NCBI GenBank assembly: GCA_017592775.1
Contig: JAGFNJ010000023.1
Location: 1 to 64,000 of the forward strand
DNA from: Candidatus Accumulibacter conexus
GTDB taxonomy: Bacteria; Pseudomonadota; Gammaproteobacteria; Burkholderiales; Rhodocyclaceae
Reading direction: 5' to 3'
Length of the DNA: 64,000 bases
In this document: positions 56,447 to 64,000 of the stretch, piece after piece
How the letters are laid out: each line of letters opens with the position of its first letter
Numbering within the stretch: position 1 is the first letter of the stretch
The notes under the pieces: model-generated
What the model was told of the DNA's origin: nothing
The model's database searches: none
What the model saw: the letters and a program-made list of their open reading frames with translations, nothing else
Position numbers and translations under genes: made by a program

Positions 56447-57946
56447 ATGAAGCAGGCACTGCTCTTTTCGGTCTTCATCATCGCCTCCTGCGGACTGGCG
56501 TATGAACTGATCGCCGGCGCCCTCGCCAGCTACCTGCTCGGCGACTCGGTGACCCAGTTCTCGACCGTCATTGGCAGCTACCTGTTCGCGATGGGAATCG
56601 GCTCCTGGCTGTCGCGCTACATCGGCCAGAACCTGGTCCTGCGCTTCATCCAGGTCGAGCTGCTGGTCGGCGTGCTCGGCGGCTTCTCGGCGGCACTGCT
56701 GTTCTTCGCCTTCACCTGGTCGCCGGCGCCGTTCAGGCTGCTCCTTTATCTCGTCGTCTTCGCCATCGGCGTGCTCGTCGGACTCGAGATCCCGCTGGTC
56801 ATGCGCATCCTCAAGCGCGACCTGGCGTTCAGGGAAGTCGTCTCGCAGGTCCTCACCTTCGACTACCTCGGCGCACTCGCAGTGTCGATCCTCTTCCCCA
56901 TCCTGCTCGTGCCGCATCTCGGACTGATCCGCAGCGCGCTGCTCTTTGGCTTCCTGAATGTCGCCGTGGCGCTCTGGGCCTGGTGGCTGTTTCGCGAGCA
57001 GTTGCAGAACGCCGGCTGGCTGCGGGCGCAGGGCAGCGTCGCGCTGCTCTCGCTGTTGGCCGCCTTCGCTGCCGCCGGCGAACTGACGTCGCTCGCCGAG
57101 AGCCAACTCTACGCCGACGAGATTGTGCACGCCGAAAGCACGCCGTATCAACGCATCGTCCTCACCCGCTGGAAGGACGATCTCCGCCTGCACCTGAACA
57201 ACAACCTGCAGTTCAGCTCGCGCGACGAGTACCGCTACCATGAGGCGCTGGTTCACCCCGGCCTGGCGACGCTGCCGTCGGCGCGGCGCGTGCTCGTCCT
57301 CGGCGGCGGCGACGGTCTGGCGGTGCGCGAGATCCTCAAGTACCCGCAGGTCGAGACGGTCGTCCTCGTCGATCTCGACCCGGCGATGACGCGGCTGTTC
57401 GCCAGCGCGCCGCCCCTGCGCAAGCTCAACCAGGACGCGCTGAACTCGCCACGGGTGCGGGTGATCAATGGCGACGCACTGCAGTGGCTCGAGGAGAACG
57501 ACGAGACCTTCGATTTCGTCGTCGTCGACTTCCCCGACCCGTCGAACTTCTCGCTCGGGAAACTCTACAGCGCCTCCTTCTACCGCCTGCTCGACCGGCA
57601 CCTGGCAGCGGGTGGACTGGCGGCCATCCAGTCGACCTCACCGCTCTATGCCCGCCGGTCATTCTGGTGCATCGTCACGACGCTGGAGAGCGTCGGCCTG
57701 CTGGCGACGCCCTACCATGCGCTGGTCCCTTCGTTCGGTGAGTGGGGCTTCGTCCTCGCCGGTCGCCGGCCGTACCGGCCGCCGCAGTCCTACGACGTCG
57801 CAACACGCTTCCTGACGCGCGAGACGACGCCCGGACTGTTCGTCTTCCCGCGCGACATGGAACGTGTCGATGCCGAGGTGAACCGCCTCAACAACCAGGT
57901 CCTGGTGCGCTACTTCGAACAGGAGTGGCGACAGGTGATCCGTTAG
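56447..57946 (+). CDS. membrane-bound polyamine aminopropyltransferase (spermidine synthase-like)
   Basis: This 499-residue protein has an N-terminal membrane half and a C-terminal spermidine-synthase domain. About seven helices occupy residues 1-220 (ACGLAYELIAG-like opening, GSYLFAMGIGSWLSRYI). The catalytic half starts near 225 (ESTPYQRIVLTRW). The nucleotide motif LGGGDGLAVREILKY lies near 283-297, and the catalytic aspartate is expected in VVDFPDPSNFSLGKLYS. Such fusions transfer aminopropyl or related groups, but the true substrate is unclear. The FAD-binding gene starts 4 bp after the stop, so the pair is one operon. Confidence 0.88.
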   Translation: MKQALLFSVFIIASCGLAYELIAGALASYLLGDSVTQFSTVIGSYLFAMGIGSWLSRYIGQNLVLRFIQVELLVGVLGGFSAALLFFAFTWSPAPFRLLLYLVVFAIGVLVGLEIPLVMRILKRDLAFREVVSQVLTFDYLGALAVSILFPILLVPHLGLIRSALLFGFLNVAVALWAWWLFREQLQNAGWLRAQGSVALLSLLAAFAAAGELTSLAESQLYADEIVHAESTPYQRIVLTRWKDDLRLHLNNNLQFSSRDEYRYHEALVHPGLATLPSARRVLVLGGGDGLAVREILKYPQVETVVLVDLDPAMTRLFASAPPLRKLNQDALNSPRVRVINGDALQWLEENDETFDFVVVDFPDPSNFSLGKLYSASFYRLLDRHLAAGGLAAIQSTSPLYARRSFWCIVTTLESVGLLATPYHALVPSFGEWGFVLAGRRPYRPPQSYDVATRFLTRETTPGLFVFPRDMERVDAEVNRLNNQVLVRYFEQEWRQVIR

Positions 57947-57950
57947 CGCG

Positions 57951-59603
57951 ATGCAGCGGCGCGAATTCCTCGCCTCGATCGCCGCCGCCGGCGCCGCTTC
58001 TCTCGCCGCCTGCCGCAGCCAGGCGCCCACGCTGCCGCCCGGCGACCTGCTCGGAACCGCGCTCGAGATCGGCCATCGCCTGCGCGAGCAGACGCTGCCG
58101 GCAGCCAGCGAAACGCGCAAGGTGCCGGTGCTGATCGTCGGCGCCGGCGTCGGCGGGCTGGCGGCTGGCTGGAAACTGGCGCAGGCGGGCTTCGGCGATT
58201 TCCTGCTCGTCGAACTCGAGGCCGAAAGCGGCGGCAACTCGCGCGCCGGCCGCAACGCTGTCAGCGCCTACCCCTGGGGTGCGCACTACCTGCCGCTGCC
58301 GACCCGCGAGTCCACCGCGGTGCGCGAACTGCTTGCCGAACTCGGTGTGCTGCATGGCGATGCACGCGCGGCGCGGCCCGTATACGACGAACGCCATCTC
58401 TGCGCGACGCCGCAGGAGCGTCTCTACCGCGACGGCCGCTGGCAGGAAGGCCTGCTGCCGCTGACCGGAGTCGGTGCCGGCGAGCGCAGCCACTACCGGC
58501 GCTTTGCCGACCTCATCGAGTCCTTTGCGCAGCGGCGCGACGCCAGCGGCCGGCCGGCCTTCGCGCTGCCGATGGCGTTGTCGAGCCGCGATGCCGATCT
58601 CTTGCGGCTCGACCGCAGCAGCATGCGCGACTGGCTGCTCGCCCAGGGCCTCGATTCCCCGCACCTGCACTGGTACGTCAATCACGCCTGCCGCGACGAC
58701 TACGGCACGGCCAGTGCTGCCGTCTCGGCCTGGGCCGGGATTCACTACTTCGCCAGCCGTAGCGGCGAGGCGGAGAACGCGGCCAGCGACACCGTCCTCA
58801 CCGCACCGGAAGGCAACGCCTGGCTCACCACCGGCATGCTGCGCTCGATCGAGGCCCGCGTCGGCAATCGCCTGCTGACCGGTGCCCTGGCTTTTCGCGT
58901 CGAGGGTGGCGAAGGCGCTGCCGGCGACGGCCCGCTGGCCGTCGATCTCTGGCTGCCGGGCGAACAGCGCACGCTGCGCGTGCTGGCCGAACAGTTGATC
59001 TGGGCAGCACCGCTGTTTCTCGTCCCCTGGGTGTTCAACGGGCATGCCCGACTCAAGGATGCCGCGCGCAGCTTCAGCTACGCGCCGTGGCTGGTCGCCA
59101 ACCTGACGCTCTCGCGCCTGCCGGAGGAGCGCAGCGGCGCACCGCTGGCCTGGGACAACGTCCTCCATGGCGGCAGCGGCCTCGGTTACGTCGTCGCGAC
59201 GCACCAGCAGATGCGCGTCTGGCGGGGTGCCACGGTCCTGACCTGGTACCGGAGCTTCGACGAACTCGCTCCGGAAGTCGCCCGTGCGGCACTGCGCGAG
59301 ACGCCGCGCGAGGCCTGGGCAGAGCAGATTCTCGCCGAACTCGAGAAACCGCACGCCGACATCCGGCACGTGACCAGTCGCCTCGATGTCTTCCGCAATG
59401 CGCACGCCATGGTCAGGCCCGTTCCCGGATTGATCTGGAGCGACGCCCGCGCGCGGTTCGCCGCCGATGGCGAGCGATTGCGCTTCGCGCACGCCGATGT
59501 CAGCGGATTCTCGTTGTTCGAGGAGGCACAGTACCGCGGCATCCTCGCCGCCGAACGGACCCTGCAACGGTTGCGGGTGCGCTTCAGTTCGTCGCTGGCG
59601 TAG
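57951..59603 (+). CDS. exported FAD/NAD(P)-binding amine oxidase-like protein
   Basis: This 550-residue protein has an RREFLASIAAAGAASLAAC leader that is both Tat-like and lipobox-like (C21). A dinucleotide-binding motif VGAGVGGLAAGWKL at 63-76 is followed by ELEAESGGNSRAG, as in flavin monoamine oxidases and protoporphyrinogen oxidase-like proteins. Immediate linkage to the membrane aminopropyltransferase suggests that it oxidises a polyamine-type product in the periplasm, or is a shared biosynthetic partner. This is inference. The function of the family is not known to me. Confidence 0.82.
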   Translation: MQRREFLASIAAAGAASLAACRSQAPTLPPGDLLGTALEIGHRLREQTLPAASETRKVPVLIVGAGVGGLAAGWKLAQAGFGDFLLVELEAESGGNSRAGRNAVSAYPWGAHYLPLPTRESTAVRELLAELGVLHGDARAARPVYDERHLCATPQERLYRDGRWQEGLLPLTGVGAGERSHYRRFADLIESFAQRRDASGRPAFALPMALSSRDADLLRLDRSSMRDWLLAQGLDSPHLHWYVNHACRDDYGTASAAVSAWAGIHYFASRSGEAENAASDTVLTAPEGNAWLTTGMLRSIEARVGNRLLTGALAFRVEGGEGAAGDGPLAVDLWLPGEQRTLRVLAEQLIWAAPLFLVPWVFNGHARLKDAARSFSYAPWLVANLTLSRLPEERSGAPLAWDNVLHGGSGLGYVVATHQQMRVWRGATVLTWYRSFDELAPEVARAALRETPREAWAEQILAELEKPHADIRHVTSRLDVFRNAHAMVRPVPGLIWSDARARFAADGERLRFAHADVSGFSLFEEAQYRGILAAERTLQRLRVRFSSSLA

Positions 59604-59680
59604 CGTGCCGGGAGAACTCGGCTGGCATCCGGCCGCGTACTGCCGGCGGGAGCTTTTCTGCCCGCATGCACCGGGCAGCC

Positions 59681-60240
59681 TCAGACGCGAAAGACACCGA
59701 CCGACTGACGCAGCTGAGCGGCCGTTCCCGCCAGATCCCTGGCCGTGCCGGCAAGCCGCTGTGCCGCACCGCTGTTCTCGCCGGCCCCACTCGCCATCTT
59801 GTCGACGGCACAGCGGCACAGGAGATTTCGCCACTGCCTTGCCGCTGCGCGGCGAGTCCCTCGGCGATCTGCCGCATGTCGACAACCAGAAGTCGCGCCA
59901 GGGCGACGATGTCTGCCATGGTCGTGCGCGCCCGGTGAACTGCATCCTGGCTGCGCGCGCCTTGGGCGACACCGTCGACGGTTTCCTCGACGCGTGCCGC
60001 CGAGTCAGTGAGCGTTTCGGCGGCAGCGCGAATCTCCCGGACGGTCTGCACGATGTTGTCACCCGCCACCTCGGTCGACCGCAGCAGGTCCCCCACTTCG
60101 TCACGACGGCTGACGGCGCGCGCTGCCGACGTCAGGTCGCCGCGCGCCAGATCGCCCAGACGCCTCGCCGCTACAACCATGCCGGCGAGCAGCGAGCGGT
60201 CGAACAGGTAGTTGGCAACGATGGCGGGCGAGATGCTGGC
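59681..60240 (-). pseudogene. remnant of a methyl-accepting chemotaxis protein (HAMP, partial signalling part and C-terminal end)
   Basis: Reading leftward, one frame gives a HAMP-like piece (ARRLGDLARGDLTSAARAVS, then EVGDLLRSTEVAGDNIVQTV) and a helical stretch to TMADIVALARLLVVDMRQIAEG. Near 59815 the text changes frame. The end reads ENSGAAQRLAGTARDLAGTA then AQLRQSVGVFRV before the stop at 59681-59683, a typical chemoreceptor C-terminus. The conserved hairpin tip ([14 protein letters not shown]) is missing entirely. So the gene has an internal deletion and a frame change and cannot make a working receptor. Confidence 0.7.
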
Positions 60241-60265
60241 GACGAACACGGGCGCATCAGTCCAG

Positions 60266-60314
60266 CTTCGGCGAGCAGTCGGGGGCGACACGGAGACGAG
60301 AGGTTCCTCGGCAA
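60266..60314 (+). repeat. 49-bp direct repeat, copy A
   Basis: It matches 62039-62087 at 43 of 49 positions, with the fully conserved core GCGACACGGAGACGAGAG. The following 35 bases (TGGACACGCCCCT...) are weakly like the segment after copy B, which there is a CRISPR-like repeat. It lies between the chemoreceptor remnant and hepT. Confidence 0.75.
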
Positions 60315-60462
60315 ATGACTCAGCGCAATGGACACGCCCCTGCCCGAGATTCACCCTTGGTCCAGCTCCAAGGGGGCAATCTTCGCTGTTCAGAGGCGTC
60401 GAACTGCTTGCCCTCCCGCAAGTGTTCGCGCGGCTTCACTGCGTCATACCACGGTTTGAGTC

Positions 60463-60809
60463 TTACGGCGCCTCCCCTTCCATTGCCTTCAGCAGAGCCT
60501 CGACTCCAGCCTTGAGCGGCCGGTTGTCATGCGCCAAGACTTCCCAGACACGCCGCCAGTTCACATCGAAATAGGCGTGAACAGGGTGTTGCGCATGCCA
60601 ACGATCGGCTTCCATGGGATGGCCGGCGCCTTGTCCCGAACATCCTGGGAAAGCTTGGTCGCCGCCTCGCCGATGATTTCCAGGTGTCTCAGACGCCATA
60701 CCCTGACCAGTTCGTTCCCGTCGAACGCCTCCCAAGTCGCAGGCAAGTGACGCTCCATGTTCTCGATGGCTTCCAGGATGTCCTGCAAGCGCTCCTCATC
60801 CGGCCTCAT
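60463..60809 (-). pseudogene. hepT: HepT-like HEPN (DUF86) toxin, frameshifted in its active-site motif
   Basis: The first frame (ATG 60809) reads MRPDEERLQDILEAIENMER to PWKPIVGMRNTL and then garbles. The second frame resumes with VHAYFDVNWRRVWEVLAHDN and ends at 60463. Adding one base near 60582 restores a 115-residue HEPN protein with the RX4HXY ribonuclease motif (R73, then H and Y after the break). HepT toxins cleave RNA and are neutralised when the partner MntA adenylylates the tyrosine. The start overlaps the mntA stop (ATGA). Either the toxin is inactivated or the base call is wrong. Confidence 0.85.
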
Positions 60810-61096
60810 AGCGGAACCGCCTCCTTCAAAACTCGATCACGGAAACGCGGCCGCATGGCATCGTCGTCCACCACATCCACTTCGCAGCCGAGCAGATCCT
60901 GCAGGTCCATGAGCAGACCGCCGTGATCCAGCAGGCTTCGATCGGGCTCAAAGTGCACCACAAAGTCGACATCGCTTTGCGGCCCCGTATCGCCTCGCGC
61001 CACGGAACCGAACACGCGCACGTGGCGGGCGCCCCATCGCTCGGCCAGCCGCAAGATGTGTTCGCGCTTCGCCTTCAGTGTTTCCATCGTCACCAT
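60806..61096 (-). CDS. mntA: MntA-like nucleotidyltransferase antitoxin
   Basis: This 96-residue minimal nucleotidyltransferase starts MVTMETLKAKREHILRLAER at the ATG at 61096, with the excellent ribosome binding site GGAGGTAA. The catalytic pattern GSX10DXD is perfect: G30-S31, then D42-V-D44 (GSVARGDTGPQSDVD). The third acid should be in CEVDVVDDD. MntA antitoxins transfer AMP to the HepT toxin. The frame is open further upstream to a GTG at 61339, but the motif-proximal start is far better supported. Confidence 0.9.
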   Translation of the reverse strand: MVTMETLKAKREHILRLAERWGARHVRVFGSVARGDTGPQSDVDFVVHFEPDRSLLDHGGLLMDLQDLLGCEVDVVDDDAMRPRFRDRVLKEAVPL

Positions 61097-61351
61097 GGTC
61101 GTTACCTCCGCCTCACAGTCCCCGGCTTTTCTTCCCTGGCAACACCCCGTCCGCCCGGTATTTCTCGCTGGTAGGGGCGGATAGAGCGCCAACGGCGCTT
61201 GGGCCGGGCGCCAGAAACGCTGCTCGCGTCCTGCGCCTTCTTCGGCCAGGAAGCGCTTCAACGCCTCGCCGCGCCCGGCGGCGAAGAGGCTCGTGGCCTG
61301 GCGCACCCCGTCCCGCGTGGTCGCGCCAATCTTGTTCACGGTCTCCTCCCT
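61097..61351 (-). other. segment upstream of mntA with a possible short reading frame
   Basis: A GTG at 61339 preceded by GAGGGAGGAG opens a frame reading NKIGATTRDGVRQATSLFAA then GRGEALKRFLAEEGAG, in frame with mntA. The ribosome binding site is convincing but the text matches nothing I know. It may be a relic of a gene whose 3' part was replaced by the mntA-hepT module, or a leader peptide. Confidence 0.35.
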
Positions 61352-61975
61352 CTACGCCGTGTCATCGGCACCGGCTATCGTGAGCGCGCCGAGGAGGTCC
61401 ATCGGGGTAGCCTTCTCCTTCCGTGCGCAGGTCGGCGCTTCGACCCCCTGCTGTTCGCGCTTGCTGAGGACCACCACATCGTCGATCGCCTGGCGATGTC
61501 CGAGATGGCGCTGCTCGAGCTTGCGCAGCGCGTCCTGTGCCGCCACGCGGTCGCCAGCACTGGTGGCCGGCAGGGGTTGGCGATCTGCCAGCTCGAAGAA
61601 CCCAACCGCCGCCTGGTGCGCATCCTTGAGCAAGCGTGCCTTGATGCCCTGCGGCCAATCATCTTCGAGCCAGAACTTGTGGCGCTGCGCGTAATCCTTG
61701 CGCAACTGGCTCATCCTGGCGACGAGAACGTCACGCTGACTCGCGCGCTCCGGGTCCGCGAGGTGCAGGACGGTCAGGTACGATTCGATGATGTAGTTCG
61801 GTGGCGGCAGGATGCCGGCAACCAGATTCTTGTCGAGCACGATGCGGTTGTAAGCAGGACCGCCGATACTGGTCTGACCGATTGTGTACCGGGTCCAGGC
61901 GCCGAACACCGTGAAGCCGACCGCCAGTGCAAGGCACCCCAGCAAGAGCTGCAGGCGACGAGGAAGTCGGCTCAT
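61352..61975 (-). pseudogene. truncated methyl-accepting chemotaxis protein, N-terminal sensor part
   Basis: The 207-residue reading starts MSRLPRRLQLLLGCLALAVG, a first membrane helix. A periplasmic four-helix-bundle sensor follows: GPAYNRIVLDKNLVAGILPP, then YIIESYLTVLHLADPERASQ and HRQAIDDVVVLS. This text is typical of Rhodocyclales chemoreceptors. A receptor should continue with TM2, HAMP and the signalling hairpin. Here it stops after LLGALTIAG, about where TM2 should start. The mntA-hepT module lies next, and further left a HAMP-containing chemoreceptor remnant. Whether both pieces were once one gene is not certain. Confidence 0.65.
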
Positions 61976-62038
61976 CGGAGGGTCTCGAAAGGTTGGCGAC
62001 GCAGCATGTTAACCGATTTGGCCAGCGCAACGATTCGG

Positions 62039-62087
62039 CCTCGGCGAGCCGGCGGGCGCGACACGGAGACGAGAGATTCCTTGGCAA
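62039..62087 (+). repeat. 49-bp direct repeat, copy B
   Basis: Forty-three of 49 positions match 60266-60314 in the same orientation. It ends 19 bp before a CRISPR-like repeat. It lies just upstream of the truncated chemoreceptor start. Confidence 0.75.
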
Positions 62088-62106
62088 GGGAATGGGCCAA
62101 GTGGAC

Positions 62107-62139
62107 GTGCTCCCTCACGGGGCGCGCTTGGATTGAAAC
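62107..62139 (+). CRISPR. solitary CRISPR-like repeat, type I-C-like
   Basis: Thirty-three bases open GTGCTCCCTCACGGGGCGCG and end with TTGGATTGAAAC. Type I-C repeats typically combine a GC-rich stem around a TCAC loop with a GTGGATTGAAAC 3' end, and this has both (one T replaces G before TGGATTG). No second copy follows at spacer distance and no cas gene is in the window, so it is at most a relic or an orphan unit. Confidence 0.45.
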
Positions 62140-62677
62140 CATCGGAAAGCACAGCCCGCTGCGGCAGCAGCGGGAACACAGGGTGGAGCACGATTTCCAC
62201 TTCCAGTACGAACCGAGGGCGGTGAGAGTCTGGCCCGCCCCCGCCTTTCGTTCCCGCAATGCCTCAAGCGGAACCTTCTGCGCGGGCAAAACTGCCTCAG
62301 TGCCCGGTGCACCGGTGCGTCACGCCAAAACGGTTTGACAGCGATCGGTTCGCCCCGGAAATACCACAGGGCGGCCGGTGGCGTCGGACAGTCTCGGCAG
62401 AGCCGTCGGCAAGGCGGAACTCGGCGGCGCCCATGAGCCCCAGCGGCCCCCGGGGGCGGTAACAACGCGAGCGGCCAATGGCATCTGGCCGAGACCAGCA
62501 CCGAAGACGCTCCGATGAGGACGCGGAACCTCAGGCACGACTCCACAGGCATGCCCTCATGGATTTGAGGAGAACAACCGTTCTGACTTACGCATGCTCG
62601 ATCGGTAGGAAAGTAGCCGACCCGCCGGAGCCATCGTGACCGGGCAGGCCAGAATACGGACCGTCCGTGGCACGGCC
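62140..62677. other. gene-free stretch before the DUF2145 gene
   Basis: About 540 bp with no supported gene. The short frames are arginine- and proline-rich and do not resemble proteins. It may be decayed accessory DNA, given the repeats and remnants to its left. Confidence 0.4.
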
Positions 62678-63985
62678 CTACCGTGATTGGTAGTTGCGCA
62701 CGGTCTGGCAGGATTGGCCCTGCGGCGCCGTCGCACGCTTTCCGGTCGTCCCCAGATCGGCATCCACGCCTTCGACGGCGCAATAACCCAGTTCCTGCAT
62801 CTGCCTCATTGCTGCCTGCTCCGTCCCGCTCATGAGTTGCTGGTCAGAGACCGTCGCAAAGCAACGCAGGATCGCGTTGGCGACCCGTTTCTCGCAATCG
62901 GTCCGTTCCAACTGCCTGCATTGACTCAGATAGCCCTGGGGACGGCAGGCGTAGGGCACGATCAGCCCTTGCATCGACTGCAGGATCTGCCCGCGGGTCT
63001 CGTTGTTCACCCGGGTAGCCGGCGCCGGCGCGGGCACGGCGGCTGGTCCGGCAATGGGGCCCGGGACTGCCGTTGGCGGGCCGCCGACGGGGGGCTTGGC
63101 CGGCTCGACGGAACGGGCAGGTTCGGAGGCCAGGGACGGTGCTGCCGGCTTCTGGGCGATCACCGGCCGGCCGTCGAGGCGCAGGGTGACGAGCCGGGCG
63201 TCAGGATCGATGCGGCGCAGGAACTCCAGCACGGCGTCGCCGGTGCTGACCTCGTAGGTCTGCGTCTGCCAGGCAGGATCGGGATGGTCGCCGAAACGGA
63301 CGTGGGGCGTGAACAGCCGCAACCCGGCCCGCTCCCCCGCGCCGATGTGAACCCGGCCGGGTTGGTAGCCGTTCGCCTTCAGCCATTGCTGCGCCTGGAG
63401 GCGGTTGCCGATGCCGCCCAGCCCGCCGCTGCCCGACGCCGCGGCAAGTATTTCGAGCGCCCAGGCATTCGAGTTCTGGAAGCGCGTGGACCACGGATTG
63501 GCGATCGTGCTGTAGCTCCGCTCGTGGAGGACCCTTTTTGCCGGCCCCTGCAGGATCTCCGCCAGTCTTTCCTGCAAGGCGGAGGAAGGAATGACGACGG
63601 CTGCCTCGAAATCGAAAGGATCGTCCATGAAGAAGTTCGCCAGCCCCTCGTCGAAGATGTCCGACTCCCCGGTGCCACAGGCGTTCAATGCATGCACCAC
63701 GGTCCACGGGCCCACCGCATGGCTGCGCAACAGGTAACCCACGTGCGTGTAGCGGACCCCGTACTTGGACTGGTCGGAACCCACCCGGCCGATCATCACG
63801 ACGTTGGCGCCGCTCAGGTCGACGATATCGCGCAGTTGCGTGGCGAGGCGGATCGCCTTCTGGGTCTTCGCCGCGTCGGGCGCGACGGCATCGCAGTTTC
63901 GCCCGGCGTGGGCAATGGGCATGACGACAAGGGCCGCAACCGCCAGGAGCAAGCACTTCGCACCGCGGACGATCCTCCCGGCCAC
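62678..63985 (-). CDS. DUF2145-family exported protein with cysteine-containing C-terminal extension
   Basis: This 435-residue protein is read from a GTG at 63985 (ribosome binding site AGAGGGA), with a signal peptide (LLLAVAALVVMPIAHAG). The DUF2145 domain covers about residues 28-270: HVGYLLRSHAVGPWTVVHAL, LANFFMDDPFDFEAAVVIPS and NSNAWALEILAAA are typical. A proline-, alanine- and valine-rich linker (about 285-330) then leads to a tail of about 100 residues. The tail has cysteines in YACRPQGYLSQC, TDCEKR, LRCF, YCAV and SCQT. The family is periplasmic and of unknown function, and the tail is not part of the usual domain. Confidence 0.82.
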   Translation of the reverse strand: MAGRIVRGAKCLLLAVAALVVMPIAHAGRNCDAVAPDAAKTQKAIRLATQLRDIVDLSGANVVMIGRVGSDQSKYGVRYTHVGYLLRSHAVGPWTVVHALNACGTGESDIFDEGLANFFMDDPFDFEAAVVIPSSALQERLAEILQGPAKRVLHERSYSTIANPWSTRFQNSNAWALEILAAASGSGGLGGIGNRLQAQQWLKANGYQPGRVHIGAGERAGLRLFTPHVRFGDHPDPAWQTQTYEVSTGDAVLEFLRRIDPDARLVTLRLDGRPVIAQKPAAPSLASEPARSVEPAKPPVGGPPTAVPGPIAGPAAVPAPAPATRVNNETRGQILQSMQGLIVPYACRPQGYLSQCRQLERTDCEKRVANAILRCFATVSDQQLMSGTEQAAMRQMQELGYCAVEGVDADLGTTGKRATAPQGQSCQTVRNYQSR

Positions 63986-64000
63986 GGCCGTCCCTCTCCG

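Overview
This GC-rich, densely coded 64 kb window looks like chromosomal DNA from a betaproteobacterium, most likely of the Rhodocyclales. Three things point there: the petABC-sspA-sspB block, ffs next to dnaX-ybaB-recR, and an aldehyde oxidoreductase cluster of the Aromatoleum type. 'Candidatus Accumulibacter' or a close relative is my best guess, but that is an impression from gene content and not a proof. No rRNA or tRNA gene was seen.

Layout. Positions 1-4300 hold a partial gene tail, an RpfE/COG4255-like gene joined to recJ, and a zinc alcohol dehydrogenase. At 4300-7470 an ABC ATPase and a frameshifted DUF1302 outer-membrane protein lie divergent from a LolA-like protein. Positions 7646-12928 read as a signalling operon: an exosortase-associated acyltransferase, an HDOD/histidine kinase, and a response regulator with PAS-GGDEF-EAL domains. 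At 12963-15146 are a YcbB-type L,D-transpeptidase and a YcbK-type M15 peptidase. Then come rlmD, a DUF7931-like gene, an EamA transporter, the sspB-sspA-petC-petB-petA block, recR-ybaB-dnaX and the SRP RNA gene.

Positions 25173-29295 (minus strand) encode a probable tungsten aldehyde:acceptor oxidoreductase system: a ferredoxin-like subunit, the AOR catalytic subunit, a FAD subunit, a MoaD/ThiS protein and one unidentified small protein. Positions 29674-45177 carry mainly housekeeping and signalling genes: a histidine phosphatase, a CBS protein, cytochrome c4, engB, hemB, an acyltransferase, a five-PAS GGDEF-EAL protein, a HAD phosphatase, argB, gluQ, clsB, mscS, a small membrane ORF, rarD and a di-haem peroxidase. 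Positions 45468-53415 hold a chemoreceptor, a truncated methyltransferase, pyk, a flavocytochrome c sulfide dehydrogenase pair, a DamX-like SPOR protein and ribE. A PerM-type transporter, a Uma2 protein and a membrane aminopropyltransferase with its FAD partner follow.

From 59.6 to 62.7 kb the DNA is clearly unsettled. Two chemoreceptor remnants flank an mntA-hepT toxin-antitoxin module whose toxin is frameshifted exactly in its RX4HXY motif. A 49-bp direct repeat (43/49 identical) occurs at both ends, and a solitary type I-C-like CRISPR repeat follows the second copy. The window ends in a DUF2145 protein with a cysteine-containing C-terminal extension. This accessory patch, the acyltransferase/c-di-GMP operon and the AOR cluster are the parts most worth a second look.
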